Assembly (NCBI GenBank): GCA_014529385.2
Contig: CM043955.1
Coordinates: forward strand, 149,497,640 to 149,561,639
Direction of reading: 5' to 3'
Length of the DNA: 64,000 nucleotides
From: Adiantum capillus-veneris
Taxonomy: Eukaryota > Streptophyta > Polypodiopsida > Polypodiales > Pteridaceae
Every line of letters starts with the position of its first letter. The first letter of the stretch is position 1. The position numbers were made by a program, and so were the translations under genes. This document shows positions 10,002 to 20,180 of the stretch, one piece after another. Under the pieces are notes generated by a model that ran no database searches, was not told the origin of the DNA, and worked only from the letters and a program-made list of their open reading frames with translations.

Positions 10002-12115
10002 ATGACACAGATTGCCTCGCCAAAAGCAAGCAAGGCAGTGGACAGCAGGACCATATGAAGTGGATGAGTTCTCTATAAACGAAAAAGCTCACATCTCGGA
10101 TGAAACACTAGCTCAGATCCCTGCTCACATTTTCATTGCAAAGTTTAAGGATGCTGATGGTGATATGGTAAAGACGACTATCATGCCACGGGAAATATGG
10201 AATCTCCACCGAAGGCCAGAGGTCACAGAAGGCGTGCGGGCTGTGCATTTGGAGCAGTTTTTTAGATTGCAGCCATGGGGAACAGACTACATGAGGGCCC
10301 ACGAGCTCATGAGCTTGATTCAGTATGATGGGCAAGCAATGCTCACTGACAAGGATGGTTTAAAGGTAAAAGTAAAGATCACCAAAGAAATCATCAACGA
10401 AGCTTTGCACTTCCTTCCAGGGCAACACGACTTGCTGGCAAAGACCAAGTCACTAGATAACGAGAAGGCATTTATCAAAGAAAAAGGAAACAAGTACAAG
10501 TACAATGACATGATATACGGTGAGCTGGAGTTACCAATGAGATTAATCTCTCAACATTTCAGGGTACAAAAGCCTCCTCGCTACACAGAGCCGATCCTGC
10601 ACATTGCAGTTGTCATGGCTCTAGCAATAGCTGAAAACAGAACCATTCGATGCGATCATGGTTCTTACATCTTGGAGAACTTGATCGAAGCAAATTTGAA
10701 AAGCTCAACAAAGAACAAAAGCTACATGAGTGTAGGGCCAATGCTAACAAGAATAGCATACCAAGCTTTGGGCATGATTGAAGACCTGCCGGCGGCTAGT
10801 TCTCAAACAACCTTGATTCAGAAAGCAAAGCTGGTTGCTCACTCAATAAGGACGACCACTAGCGCAACATCATTGCGCTCGGCGAAGGCATCCAACAAAA
10901 GCTCGAGTGATGAAGAAAAGACGGAGATTGAAGACAAGGAAAACTCTCAATGGTCAAAAGACAAAGGACCATCAAAATTTGAAGAAAGCGAGGAGGAAGA
11001 CTCCACCACACCGCTTGAGAGAAGAAAGAGGGAAAGAAGTACAGTGCCGCAATCTGACCTTCAAAAAGCATATGCAGAGGCCCAACAAAGAATGGAGGAA
11101 AGAAGGACCAAGTTGCGGGCCGACGGACAGGCAAGAGCTGCTGCAAAACAACAAACAGAAAAACGAAGGTTCGAGAAGGAAAGACAAGAAAGAATAGAAA
11201 ATGCAGCTCGCATACGGGCTAAAAAACAAAGGTTAGAAGCGGAACAAAAGGCTGCAGAAGTGGACATTTCTTCTCAGTCCACTGAAGGGACAAAGGAGAA
11301 AGAAGCGGCTGAAGATACGAACCAAGCAGAGCAATTAAAGAAAACTCAAAGAGAGAGGTATGTGGAAGCACGACGGGCGGCGGATTTGACTCGCCAAAGA
11401 ATAATAAATATTTTAAAGAAAAGAAAAGTGAACGCGTCTGCTTCATAGCCAAGGGAAGATGCAACAAAAAAGATGCATGTCCAAGAAGTGGAGAAATCAC
11501 CACCTCCTCCCTCGCCTAAATCGCCACCTCTCCCTCCCCGAAATCTCCTCCTCCTCCTCCTTCTCCATCAACCAAAAAAACCACCACCTCCTCCTCCTTC
11601 ATCCTCACAAAAAGAGTCTATGCCTACGCAAGCAATAGGGTACCAAGAAGCCTGTCAGGTTATGGCTGAATTTGACTACAGAAAAACCTTGCAAGATCTG
11701 GAAAAACAATTCCAATGCCAGCACGTGGTGCTGAGAGAAAAAGAAAAGCAGGTACATGAGGCTCAACAAAAGCAAAAAACTGGGCAAAAGGAGTTAGAGA
11801 GCCTGCGGGCACAATTGGAGCTCGCAACGAAGGAAAGAGACACTGAGCGACAGCAGGCTCAGTCTCTAATCAAAGACATGGTGGATGTCAGGACGGAGTT
11901 GACAGCCAAGGAAACGAAATGCTAGGATTTGACAGCAAGGGTAAAGAAAGCAACGGAGCAGCTAACTTACAAAAGCGCAAGGTTTCAGAGGGTTAACAAC
12001 TCATACCTCACTGTCAAAAGCATTTTAACAACCTTGATGGCAAACCAAGAACCTGCTGGGGCATTGGTCTCCACGTCAGACAATGCTGCAGCAGCGGCGC
12101 TGAAAGGAGAGCTAG
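10002..12115 (+). pseudogene. Element A ORF2 (coiled-coil protein), first part
   Basis: This is the first part of a post-pol ORF of unknown function. An ATG at 10002 starts MTQIASPKASKAV, resembling the ORF2 start of element B (MAAAKSPAKKKR). A frameshift within about 50 bases then leads into the long frame open to 11448. That frame holds a mainly helical globular region (about 270 residues) matching element B ORF2, then long Lys/Glu/Arg/Gln-rich heptad-like stretches. In-frame TAG stops fall at 11448 and 11925. Between them lie a proline-rich segment (about 11500-11600) and another coiled coil. Element B interrupts the ORF after GAG CTA G, and reading resumes at 36995 in the same frame. The N-terminal region is vaguely like the domain called putative plant transposon protein in Athila-type elements; this is not certain. 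Confidence 0.7.
12111..12115. repeat. Target-site duplication of element B (left)
   Basis: GCTAG immediately before LTR1 matches GCTAG at 36990-36994 immediately after LTR3. Confidence 0.9.
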
Positions 12116-13044
12116 TGTTAGAAGCTGGACACACCCCACGGAAACTGACTACTCGGAAGATTATCATTTTTTGTAATTATTCATTTATTGAGGAAACCCG
12201 ATTTTTCACCTTGTAAATATTGGGGCTTAATAGAAGTTTTCAGATTGTATCCCAATTCTGGTAGTTAGATTGAGTAGTTGGTTAATTTGGAACTTTAGGG
12301 TTTGAGAATTGTAAGGTATATACCACTTTTTGACCTTAATGAAAGACCTTTTGTCATTTTTAAAAAGAAGTTTTGAAGTCTGTGAGTGAGCGTACTGTGA
12401 ACGAGAGAGTGTGAGCTTCATCTTGACGCTACGTGTACACCGGTGGTCGGAATTGAGTGCAGAGAAGTGCAGCATGTTGCCAACGACGAGAGCTACGTGT
12501 CGATACCTACATTGCGCACGTACGGTCCGGTTTTGCGAGCTCCTTCTACAAGCTTCATCTGGTGATTCGGTGAGCATACATTGTCCAATTTTGCATTGCA
12601 GCATATCCACGCGTTCACATTGAGTAGAGCTACACATTAGGCACTTTAGATTTCGGAAACGAAGACCTGCAAATTTCGGCCAGACATCCTACGTGATTTT
12701 GCACCGGGTGTTTTGGGTTGGGATTTTGGTTCATAGACCTTAGGGAGAGCGACCTATTGGTGTTAGTAGGGTCTCCTTCAAGTTCTGTGGTGTTTCGAGA
12801 TTGTTTGATGGGTGTTCGGCTCTAGAAAGCGTTGTAGGAAGTTTCCTCTTATGCACTCTTGAAGGCTGTGACTTAGACATTGGGTAGAGACCTTTGTAGG
12901 AATTAGTTAGGAGTCGGTCGAGTGTAGGTTGACACCTTATACTTGCTTCCACGTGCCTGCGGGTCGAGCTTCGTCCTTAGCTGACAAATCTTGTTAGGTG
13001 AGTTCTCGCTATGGTGACGTCCGTCGCGGCGTATCCGTCCAACA
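12116..13044 (+). repeat. Element B LTR1 (5' LTR)
   Basis: The LTR is 929 bp, starts TGTTAGAAGC, ends CCGTCCAACA, and is followed directly by a TGGCGCC-type primer binding site. Two further copies lie at 34689-35606 and 36057-36989. It contains a half copy of the family palindrome (AGACATCCTACG, 12682-12693) followed by TTTTGCACC. Confidence 0.95.
12315..12324 (+). promoter_or_regulatory. TATA-like motif in element B LTR1
   Basis: GGTATATACC lies in the first third of the LTR at a position suitable for the element promoter. It is conserved in LTR2 and LTR3 as GGTATATATACC. Confidence 0.5.
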
Positions 13045-13045
13045 T

Positions 13046-13065
13046 TGGCGCCGCTCTGCCGGGGA
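13046..13065 (+). other. Primer binding site of element B
   Basis: TGGCGCCGCTCTGCCGGGGA directly follows the LTR. It closely resembles the TGGCGCCGTTGCCGGGGA site used by plant Athila/Tat-type elements, with about two extra bases in the middle. Confidence 0.8.
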
Positions 13066-13597
13066 CGAAAACCTTAGGTAGGTGACCAAGACTAGTCCTT
13101 GAGGATAGGGATTTTTGGCTTGCCAAGAGTCTCGTTTTACATTTAGATAGGACCAGAGGGTAGAGGACTCTCTAGGTCTTAGAGGGAGTTTAGGAAGCGT
13201 GTGTCTGGTTTAGACCCTTCAACTTAGGTAGATTTAGGTCGACTAAGATAGTTTTAGGTATTAGTTGAGTTCTTGAGTAGGAGTTGGGGTGGTAGAAGCG
13301 GTGAGAGGAGAGCTGGAGAGTCCGGAGACGCCAAAAAGCAACCAAAACACCATTATCACCATTTCACATGATAAGTAGGAGTAGAGTAAGTAGGACATCA
13401 TGATTTAGGATCTAGAGCACTTCATGCATGTATACTTGCTTGGTAAATTCATCACAAGTTTGTAAAAGACGCAAAAAAAGACGCAAAAGTGTGTTTGAAA
13501 GCTGAAGTGAAGTCCAAAAGTTACTGTGAGTGTTTTTGATAGAGCTGCAGAGCATCAGGAGCATTTCTGTCAGGAAAAAATTTAATTTCAAGCCAGG

Positions 13598-13621
13598 AGA
13601 CATCCTACGCGTAGGATGTCT
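13598..13621. repeat. 24-bp palindrome, leader copy 1 (perfect)
   Basis: The core ACATCCTACGCGTAGGATGT is flanked by AG and CT and is identical to its own reverse complement over 24 bp. Confidence 0.95.
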
Positions 13622-14026
13622 ACAGGCTAATTTGGTGGGAATTTTGGGATTTTGAGTTGACCAGTGTGTTCAGAAGGTGGGGTTTACCCTATTTTCAATT
13701 GGAAAGTGAAAATTTGACCATATCTTGACAAGATAAGGCCAAATAGACTGAAATTGCCAGACATCCTACCCAAATTGTGCCAAAGCATTATTTTAAGACC
13801 AAAACCATATGATGGCTGCATGAAATAATGAGTGACTGAGAGGGGTTTCATCTCATTTGGGTGAGAAAATTTGGGTTCAAAGCGGACTTTAGCACTTTTG
13901 ACTGAAAAAGGCAAGAATAGCTAAAATTGGGGACTTTTGAAATCCAAACCAAAATCCAAGCATACCATTGGGTTGCTGACATCAAGGGGAAGCTGTGGGT
14001 CAAGTCTGGGGTCAAACAGGCCAAAA

Positions 14027-14050
14027 AGACATCCTACGCGTAGGATGTCT
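14027..14050. repeat. 24-bp palindrome, leader copy 2 (perfect)
   Basis: This has the same 24-bp sequence as the copy at 13598. Confidence 0.95.
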
Positions 14051-14151
14051 TCTGTGTGATTTTTCACTCCAAACCAAATTTTGAGCATACCAAAGTAATC
14101 ATAAACTCAAGGGAAGCCTGTGTTTTGAATTTGAAGCTATTCTGATGAAAT

Positions 14152-14175
14152 AGACATCCTACGCGTAGTATGTCT
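14152..14175. repeat. 24-bp palindrome, leader copy 3 (one mismatch)
   Basis: The right arm has GTAGTATG instead of GTAGGATG. The copy is preceded by GATGAAAT, as are the spacer copies at 31896 and 32180. Confidence 0.9.
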
Positions 14176-14427
14176 AAAGCAAGAAATTGAAGCCAGATAC
14201 TGGCAGTGGACATAGCAAGGTGTTGAATAGCCTTAGGCAAGCCTCCTAGTCAATTTTGGTCCAAATTGGAGTTGATTAGACTGATCAAGATCAGCAACAG
14301 GCTGTCGGAACAGATTTTTGATCCATTGACCAGCTTATAGGTGTCCAAATCAAAAAGTACAAACAGCTGTGGACTCAGCACATCAAGGGGAATCCATAGT
14401 GCAAAAATCCAGGCAAAACAAAGCAGG

Positions 14428-14451
14428 AGACATTCTACACGTAGGATGTCT
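14428..14451. repeat. 24-bp palindrome, leader copy 4 (degenerate)
   Basis: The left arm reads CATTCTACACG, two C-to-T/G-to-A type changes. The right arm is intact. Confidence 0.85.
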
Positions 14452-14622
14452 ACTGGGGCCTACTGAAGAGAAAATTTGACTAGGCTTAGACAGTGAGATT
14501 CCATTTGGCTTAAGGGTTCCAGAACTTCTTTCAGAAGTGAATTTAGACCTTGTTTGTCCATTTGACGGAGCAAAGACTGAATTCAGACTTTTTCACGTAA
14601 ATTGACTAACATCCGAGGGAAG

Positions 14623-14627
14623 TACAG
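14623..14627. repeat. Target-site duplication of Copia element C (left)
   Basis: TACAG before the 5' LTR is matched by TACAG at 19795-19799 after the 3' LTR. Confidence 0.95.
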
Positions 14628-14854
14628 TGTTACCATATACATGTGGTAGTGATGTGTGTGAACACACTAGGACCGCCGGGGCATTTTTTCCCTCTTTAGG
14701 AGGTTTTTTCCCCCGTGCATTGTATATACGCCCATCACTCTAGGGCTATCTATCTTTCCATTGCACACTAAGGAATACACTCTCTATTGTGTGCCTTGAG
14801 CTTCCTTCGTCTTCTCCAAGCTGTGTGTGTTTCTCTGCAACCCTAATTCCAACA
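14628..14854 (+). repeat. Element C 5' LTR
   Basis: The LTR is 227 bp, from TGTTACCATA to AATTCCAACA, with a TATA-like TGTATATACG at 14721-14730. Diverged relatives lie at 51223-51450 and, antisense and interrupted, at 49938-51029. Confidence 0.97.
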
Positions 14855-14856
14855 AT

Positions 14857-14868
14857 TGGTATCAGAGC
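14857..14868 (+). other. Element C primer binding site
   Basis: TGGTATCAGAGC, two bases after the LTR, is complementary to the 3' end of initiator tRNA-Met, as usual in plant Copia elements. Confidence 0.95.
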
Positions 14869-15216
14869 AGGTCACGTCCTCCCGGGCTTAGTCGCCAGCT
14901 GCTCCAGCACACGCCTGCTCACTTTCTCCGATTTCAGTGAGCTTTGGCAAGCGTTCGCAGGTCGACAAATATTTTGGGAGATCTCGAAGAGCTCGGTCTG
15001 CTCAGAATTTTGATTTGGGCTCATTTCGGCCTCCGTTTCCACTACGGGCAGTACTGCACAGGCTATTTCGTCATTTTGTGCAGATTTTCTGTCAGTGCCG
15101 TTTTCTGCATAACAGGTGCCTTATAGTCTTCTACGGTTTGTGCTATATAGCACAAGTTGTTCCCGCTCCATTTCTCCTATTTTCGGGCAGTTTTCACATC
15201 AGGTGCAGCATTTACC
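14869..15216 (+). other. Element C leader
   Basis: This is untranslated leader between PBS and gag. Short open frames exist but are not conserved enough to call. Confidence 0.6.
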
Positions 15217-15783
15217 ATGGCTGACAACAACAACACAGATGTGTTCAAGATGTTTGCTGCTGAGGACAGGTTGGATGGGGACAACTACCCTATGTGGGCT
15301 TATATGATGCAACACGTTCTTGTGTCAAAAGGTGTCTGGAACATTGTGCAGGGCATTGATGTACGTCCTGGTTCTGAAGATGTAGGCGATATTGAGGATG
15401 TTGCAGGTCTTGCTGCAAGGATTGCAGCTGTTAGAGTTGTTTTGCCTACAGCAGAACAAGCTCGTTGGGATGTTAAGGATGCGCAGGCTCATGCATTGAT
15501 TGCGTTGTCTGTGAAGCGCACCATTATTCCTCACATCCGTTCAGCAAAATCTACAAAACAGGCTTGGGATATTCTAGCAGGTCTTTATGCAAGCCGCAAT
15601 GAGGCTAAAATTGCTTTGCTGCGTAAAGAGCTAGAGTCGAAGATTATGCATGAGGAGGATGATATGGACACTTTCCTTGCTAGTGTCAAGGATATCAATG
15701 AGCAACTCATTTCTGCAGGTGAAGTCATTTCTGACAGTTCCCTTGTGCAGACTGTTCTTGATGCCTTACCAGACTTTTGCTAG
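15217..15783 (+). CDS. gag: Element C gag, N-terminal part (before frameshift)
   Basis: This is the Copia gag capsid region. The ATG at 15217 (context ACCATGGC) is chosen over an upstream in-frame ATG at 15157 because the related antisense element H starts with the same MADNN sequence. Residues 1-189 include LDGDNYPMWAYMM, typical of the N-terminal UBN2/DUF4219-like gag region, and ALIALSVKRTIIPHIRSAKS of the capsid helices. The frame stops at TAG 15781-15783. The continuation (YQTFASTWRLM) lies in the next frame from about 15767, so a small indel near 15755-15767 splits gag. Confidence 0.9.
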   Translation: MADNNNTDVFKMFAAEDRLDGDNYPMWAYMMQHVLVSKGVWNIVQGIDVRPGSEDVGDIEDVAGLAARIAAVRVVLPTAEQARWDVKDAQAHALIALSVKRTIIPHIRSAKSTKQAWDILAGLYASRNEAKIALLRKELESKIMHEEDDMDTFLASVKDINEQLISAGEVISDSSLVQTVLDALPDFC

Positions 15784-18700
15784 TACTTGGAGACTGATGA
15801 CCCAAGGAAATCCTGAAGTTGTCAAGTTTGATGCATTATGCACATTGCTGTTGCAAGAGTCACTTTCTAGAAAAAACAGGACTAGGCAGCGTGCAGTTGA
15901 ACAGGCTTTTATTGCTTCTCAAAGAAAGGGTGGTAACAGTAATGCAGCCACTTCTTATGGTTCTGCTGCGAGTGGCAAAAATTCTGTTCCTAATGCTTCT
16001 GCTGGCAGCACTTCGTCTGGAAATTCTGGTGATAAGGGCAAAAAGAAGATGCGTTGCCATTATTGTAAAGCCAATGATCACTTGATCAAGTCGTGTCCTA
16101 AGTTGAAGGCCAAAGAGGCTAAGAAGAAAGAGGGTGGTTCCACTGCAAATGCTGGTTCCACTACAAATGCAGCCATTGTTGAGTCTTCTGTGAAAGGAGA
16201 TTTTGATGCTGATGTTGATGCAGAATGGGCTTTTAGCGCAGAGTGCACTTACAATCCTGCTGTCCATGATGCATGCTTGTCAGTTGCTGCAGATTCACAT
16301 GTGTGGTATTTCGACAGTGGTGCTACAAAGCACATTACCTCACATCGTGAATTGTTTACCTCTCTCGAGTCTGTCCCTCATGGGAATTCAGTCACTTGTG
16401 CCAACAACGCCTCTTATCCAGTTCAGGGAGTTGGAAAGATTGTGCTCACTGCTGCTAATGGCAGTTCCTTCACACTTGTTGATGCACTTTATGTACCTGG
16501 GATCAAGAAGAATCTATTGTCTGTATCCGCACTTGCTAGACTTGGACTTGTAGTCAAATTTGTGGATGACAGATGTACAGTTCATGATCTCAGTTTTGGT
16601 GATGAAATTGTTGCATCTGGGCTTTTGTGCCGTGGGCTGTATAAGCTCACTTTGTATGACAAGTGTGGACAAAATTTTGCAAATGCTGTTGCAGATTCAA
16701 GGGCTATTTCAGATGCAAAACTTTGGCATGCACGTTTTGGTCATCTGAATTTTGCCAGTTTGCTGCGTTTGCAGAAATCTGATATGGTTGCTTCTTTGCC
16801 GCCTCTTGAAGCACCTATCAAACATGTTTGTGAAGGCTGTATTCTGGGTAAAATGCAGCGTTCTAAGTTTCCAAAGGATGGTTCAGTTAGGGCCACATGC
16901 AGGTTGCAGCTTGTGCATAGTGATGTTTGTGGGCCCATGCAAACTCCGTCCTTGGGCAATTACCTGTACTTCGTGACTTTCATTGATGATTACTCCAGGC
17001 ATGCATGGGTATTTCCGCTTAAAGCAAAGTCCGAAGTTTTTATGTGCTTCAAACAATTTTTGGCTATGGCTGAAAATGTCTCAAAATGTACTATGGGCAC
17101 CCTCCGTTCCGATCGAGGGGGGGAGTATATGTCTCATGAATTTAATGCATTTCTGGCTAGTCGTGGGATAAAACACCAATGTACAGTGCCTTATACACCT
17201 CAGCAAAATGGTGTTGCTGAGAGGAAAAACAGGTCACTAACGGAAATGGCACGATGTATGGTCAAAAGTCAAGCTTTACCGCATTCTTTTTGGCTTGAGG
17301 CCATCATGTGTGCCACTTATGTACTTAACAGGTGTCCTACGAAAGCTTTGCAGTCTATTACTCCATATGAAGCATGGCATGATAGAAAACCTTCTATTGA
17401 GCACATGCGTGTTTTTGGCTGTTTGGCATATGCTTTGGTGCCACAAGTGCAGCGCAGAAAATGGGATGATAAGGCTGTCAAATGTATTTTTGTTGGTTAT
17501 AGTGCTGAAAGCAAAGGTTACAGGTTGTATCACCCGCAAACAAAACGTATTTTGGTTTCACGGGATGTAGTGTTTGTGGAAGATTCTGTTCAACCCTTGC
17601 TGTCATGTACTAGAGACAGTAATGTAAGCTCACAGGACATTTATGACACTTTGTTGCCTCTTTTCAGTGGTGGAAATACGAATGTAAGTTCCAATGAGGC
17701 AAATGTACAGCCTATGGGGGTTTCTGAAAATGTTTTAGAACAGCCTATTACTGATGCAGATGTACATGATGTACTTGATGAGGAAAGGGCTGAAAATGAG
17801 CAGGCTAGAGGTATGCCAAAATGGCTGGTGCACACTTTGCGTGACAGTAAATTGGATGCACCTTTATCTAGTCGTACTCGTTCAGGCTCTCGCCATGCAT
17901 CTTATGCATCAGATTGTTATGCTTTGGCTGTGTCTAGTTTACATGATGTTGAGGAGCCTCTGTCTTTTGATGAAGCACAGAATTCAGAAAATTGGATTGC
18001 TGCCATGAAATCAGAATATGATGCACTTATAGAGAATGACACATGGACTTTATGTGAATTGCCTCCTGGCAAAAAGGCCATTGGTACGAAGTGGGTTTAC
18101 AAGTTGAAACGCAAGCCGGATGGTGAGATCGATCGCCATAAGGCTCGACTTGTTGCAAAGGGTTATGCACAACAAAAAGGCATAGATTATGAAGAGACTT
18201 TTGCTCCCACTTGTCGTATGACTACTGTGCGTTTTCTATGTGCATTGGCAGCTCATTTTGGTTGGGATGTACATCAATCAGACATTGTTACTGCTTTCTT
18301 GAATGGTGACATATTTGAGGAAGTTTATGTAACGCAGCCTCGCGGTTTTGTCATAAAAGGACAAGAGGACAAAGTGTGCAAATGTAAGAAGGCTTTGTAT
18401 GGGTTGAAGCAATCTCCTCGTGCTTGGTATGAGAAAGCTGACACTCATTTGGTTAAACGAGGCTTTCGTAACAGTCCAACAGAAAGCACATTGTATGTAA
18501 AGCGTGAGGATGATGTATTTCTCATTGTGGTTCTTTATGTTGATGATTTGTTGATCACTGGACCAAATGAGAGACATATTGCTGAATTTAAGGCTGATTT
18601 GAATGCTACTTTCAAGATGAAAGATTTGGGGCTGTTGCATCATTACTTGGGTATACAGTTTAAGCAGTGTGATGGTGGTATTGCCTTGTGTCAGAAAAGT

Positions 18701-19492
18701 TACATAGAGACATTGCTATGTAAGTTTGGACTTGAGGATTGCAAACCTATTGCCACTCCCATGGAAACAGGTTTGAAGTTGAGTCTACATGATGCTGGCG
18801 ATCCTGCTGATGTCACTCTTTACCAAACTGCTGTTGGCTGCCTCATTTATGTATGCAACACGAGGCCAGATATTCAGTTTGCAGTCTCGCAGGTCAGCAG
18901 ATTTATGCATAGCCCAGGGTCTAAGCATTGGCAGGCTGTCAAGAGGATTTTCCGCTACCTTAGTGGCACTTTACATCTTGGCTTGTTTTATCCCAAGGGG
19001 GGATCATTGCCGCCAGACTTACATGCTTTTTCGGACTCAGATTGGGCTGGTTGTTTTGACACGCGAGTGTCCACAAGTGGTTTTTGTTTCATGCTTGGCA
19101 GTTCATGTATATCATGGTTGAGCAAGAAGCAACCTACTGTGGCCACTTCGAGTTGTGAGGCTGAGTACAGGGCAGTCTTCACAGCTACGGTTGAGTGTGT
19201 ATGGCTCAGACGCCTTATGGCTGACTTGGGTGTTGGACAGGACACTGCCAACACTATCTACACTGACAGTCAGAGCGCATTGGCAGTTGCGAGGAACCCA
19301 GTTTTTCATGCTCGCACAAAGCACATTGAGGTGCATTACCACTATGTCAGGGAGAGGCTCTCAGCAGGAGAGATCAGCTTGGCTTATGTGCCAACACAGG
19401 ACAACCTTGCAGATCTTTTCACAAAGGCATTGTCTCGTGAGAAGCTTGAAGCTTTCCGCAAAGCTTTGGGCTTACTCCCCTTTGTGGACTGA
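15767..19492 (+). CDS. pol: Element C gag C-terminus and pol polyprotein
   Basis: About 1240 codons are open. In order they hold the rest of the capsid, a CCHC knuckle CHYCKANDHLIKSC (near 16060), protease with WYFDSGATKH (near 16310), the pre-integrase HARFGHLN motif and CEGCILGK, and the integrase core with D (HSDVCGP), D (LRSDRGGEY) and E (NGVAERKN). RT follows with TKWVYKLKRKPDG, YGLKQSPRAWYE and an intact YVDD (near 18540), then RNase H with SDSDWAG, SSCEAEYRA, YTDSQSA and ARTKHIE. All catalytic residues I can check are present. The segment overlaps the stop of the upstream gag frame, and its start depends on repair or bypass of the frameshift. The protein cleaves itself, makes cDNA and integrates it. 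Confidence 0.93.
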   Translation, partial: YQTFASTWRLMTQGNPEVVKFDALCTLLLQESLSRKNRTRQRAVEQAFIASQRKGGNSNAATSYGSAASGKNSVPNASAGSTSSGNSGDKGKKKMRCHYCKANDHLIKSCPKLKAKEAKKKEGGSTANAGSTTNAAIVESSVKGDFDADVDAEWAFSAECTYNPAVHDACLSVAADSHVWYFDSGATKHITSHRELFTSLESVPHGNSVTCANNASYPVQGVGKIVLTAANGSSFTLVDALYVPGIKKNLLSVSALARLGLVVKFVDDRCTVHDLSFGDEIVASGLLCRGLYKLTLYDKCGQNFANAVADSRAISDAKLWHARFGHLNFASLLRLQKSDMVASLPPLEAPIKHVCEGCILGKMQRSKFPKDGSVRATCRLQLVHSDVCGPMQTPSLGNYLYFVTFIDDYSRHAWVFPLKAKSEVFMCFKQFLAMAENVSKCTMGTLRSDRGGEYMSHEFNAFLASRGIKHQCTVPYTPQQNGVAERKNRSLTEMARCMVKSQALPHSFWLEAIMCATYVLNRCPTKALQSITPYEAWHDRKPSIEHMRVFGCLAYALVPQVQRRKWDDKAVKCIFVGYSAESKGYRLYHPQTKRILVSRDVVFVEDSVQPLLSCTRDSNVSSQDIYDTLLPLFSGGNTNVSSNEANVQPMGVSENVLEQPITDADVHDVLDEERAENEQARGMPKWLVHTLRDSKLDAPLSSRTRSGSRHASYASDCYALAVSSLHDVEEPLSFDEAQNSENWIAAMKSEYDALIENDTWTLCELPPGKKAIGTKWVYKLKRKPDGEIDRHKARLVAKGYAQQKGIDYEETFAPTCRMTTVRFLCALAAHFGWDVHQSDIVTAFLNGDIFEEVYVTQPRGFVIKGQEDKVCKCKKALYGLKQSPRAWYEKADTHLVKRGFRNSPTESTLYVKREDDVFLIVVLYVDDLLITGPNERHIAEFKADLNATFKMKDLGLLHHYLGIQFKQCDGGIALCQKSYIETLLCKFGLEDCKPIATPMETGLKLSLHDAGDPADVTLYQTAVGCLIYVCNTRPDIQFAVSQVSRFMHSPGSKHWQAVKRIFRYLSGTLHLGLFYPKGGSLPPDLHAFSDSDWAGCFDTRVSTSGFCFMLGSSCISWLSKKQPTVATSSCEAEYRAVFTATVECVWLRRLMADLGVGQDTANTIYTDSQSALAVARNPVFHARTKHIEVHYHYVRERLSAGEISLAYVPTQDNLADLFTKALSREKLEAFRKALGLLPFVD

Positions 19493-19557
19493 TCCTGTCC
19501 TCAGGGCATGGCACTTCCCTTTACTCATGTGCCAGCTCTCGTTCACCGCATCACTCC

Positions 19558-19567
19558 AGGGGGGATT
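19558..19567 (+). promoter_or_regulatory. Element C polypurine tract
   Basis: AGGGGGGATT directly precedes the 3' LTR and would prime plus-strand synthesis. Confidence 0.85.
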
Positions 19568-19794
19568 TGTTACCATATACATGTGGTAGTGATGTGTGTG
19601 AACACACTAGGACCGCCGGGGCATTTTTTCCCTCTTTAGGAGGTTTTTTCCCCCGTGCATTGTATATACGCCCATCACTCTAGGGCTATCTATCTTTCCA
19701 TTGCACACTAAGGAATACACTCTCTATTGTGTGCCTTGAGCTTCCTTCGTCTTCTCCAAGCTGTGTATGTTTCTCTGCAACCCTAATTCCAACA
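19568..19794 (+). repeat. Element C 3' LTR
   Basis: The LTR is 227 bp and differs from the 5' LTR by one A/G change. It is followed by the TACAG target duplication. Confidence 0.97.
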
Positions 19795-20000
19795 TACAGT
19801 TCCAGATTAGTAGACCTAATCCAGAACATCAGCAGTTTATAAAATACAGTAGTGGTTGAGATTAACTCTCCAGCTATACCAATCATTATTAAGATAACCT
19901 CTAGCAGATAAATGCTTTGATTCGATTACCAAAATTAAACGCTTGTGTACATGTAAATTCAGTAGCAAAGCAAGAAGTTGTGTGGAGACTGATCCTTTGC

Positions 20001-20180
20001 CAGGTGAGTGGTTGGATTTGTGGTAAATTGCATTGATAAGTTTGATGAATTTAAGATCAGGAAGATACATTTTTAGAGACCAGAAGGTGGCAGGTGAGTG
20101 GTTGGATTTGTGGTAAATTGCATTGATAAGTTTGATGAATTTAAGATCAGGAAGATACATTTTTAGAGACCAGAAGATGG
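20001..20180 (+). repeat. 90-bp tandem duplication over the gag start of element B
   Basis: Two 90-bp units (20001-20090 and 20091-20180) differ at one base (AAGGTGG against AAGATGG). Each contains an ATG followed by NLRSGRY codons, so the gag start is duplicated in frame. The first copy runs to a TAA shortly after. Confidence 0.95.

Larger units (their letters stand above)
1..12115 (+). mobile_element. Ty3/Gypsy element A, upstream segment
   Basis: Element A starts before the window. Here it contributes the end of gag, protease 1, RT, RNase H, two H2C2 modules, integrase, a second retropepsin-like domain, an internal polypurine tract, a spacer and the first part of a coiled-coil ORF2. It is cut at 12115 by element B. 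ORF2 resumes at 36995 after the duplicated target GCTAG, and the 3' LTR is at 38295-39201. The single-element reading rests on ORF2 continuing in the same frame across the B insertion and on the same gene order in elements B and F. The 5' LTR is outside the window. Confidence 0.8.
13066..14627 (+). other. Element B leader, first part
   Basis: This untranslated leader has no credible ORF. It holds two perfect copies (13598, 14027) and two degenerate copies (14152, 14428) of a 24-bp palindrome, plus a half copy at 13759-13770. It is interrupted at 14628 by Copia element C and continues at 19800. Confidence 0.7.
14628..19794 (+). mobile_element. Young full-length Ty1/Copia element C
   Basis: The element is 5167 bp, with 227-bp LTRs differing at one position (GTGTGTGT against GTGTATGT near the 3' end), a perfect 5-bp target duplication TACAG, an initiator-Met type PBS, and a polypurine tract AGGGGGGATT before the 3' LTR. 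It has the Copia gene order gag, protease, integrase, RT, RNase H. It is inserted in the leader of element B and is the innermost and youngest layer of the nest. A frameshift in gag is the only clear defect. Confidence 0.97.

Noticed and set aside
10859-11267. Antisense ORFs opposite element A ORF2
   Set aside because: They are shadows of the Lys/Glu-rich coiled-coil codons on the plus strand.
13598-14451. CRISPR-like array from the repeated 24-bp motif
   Set aside because: Spacings are irregular in the leader, the units are palindromes inside a retrotransposon leader, and the genome is eukaryotic.
18278-18643. Antisense 121-codon ORF inside element C
   Set aside because: It lies opposite conserved RT codons; no motif and no independent support.
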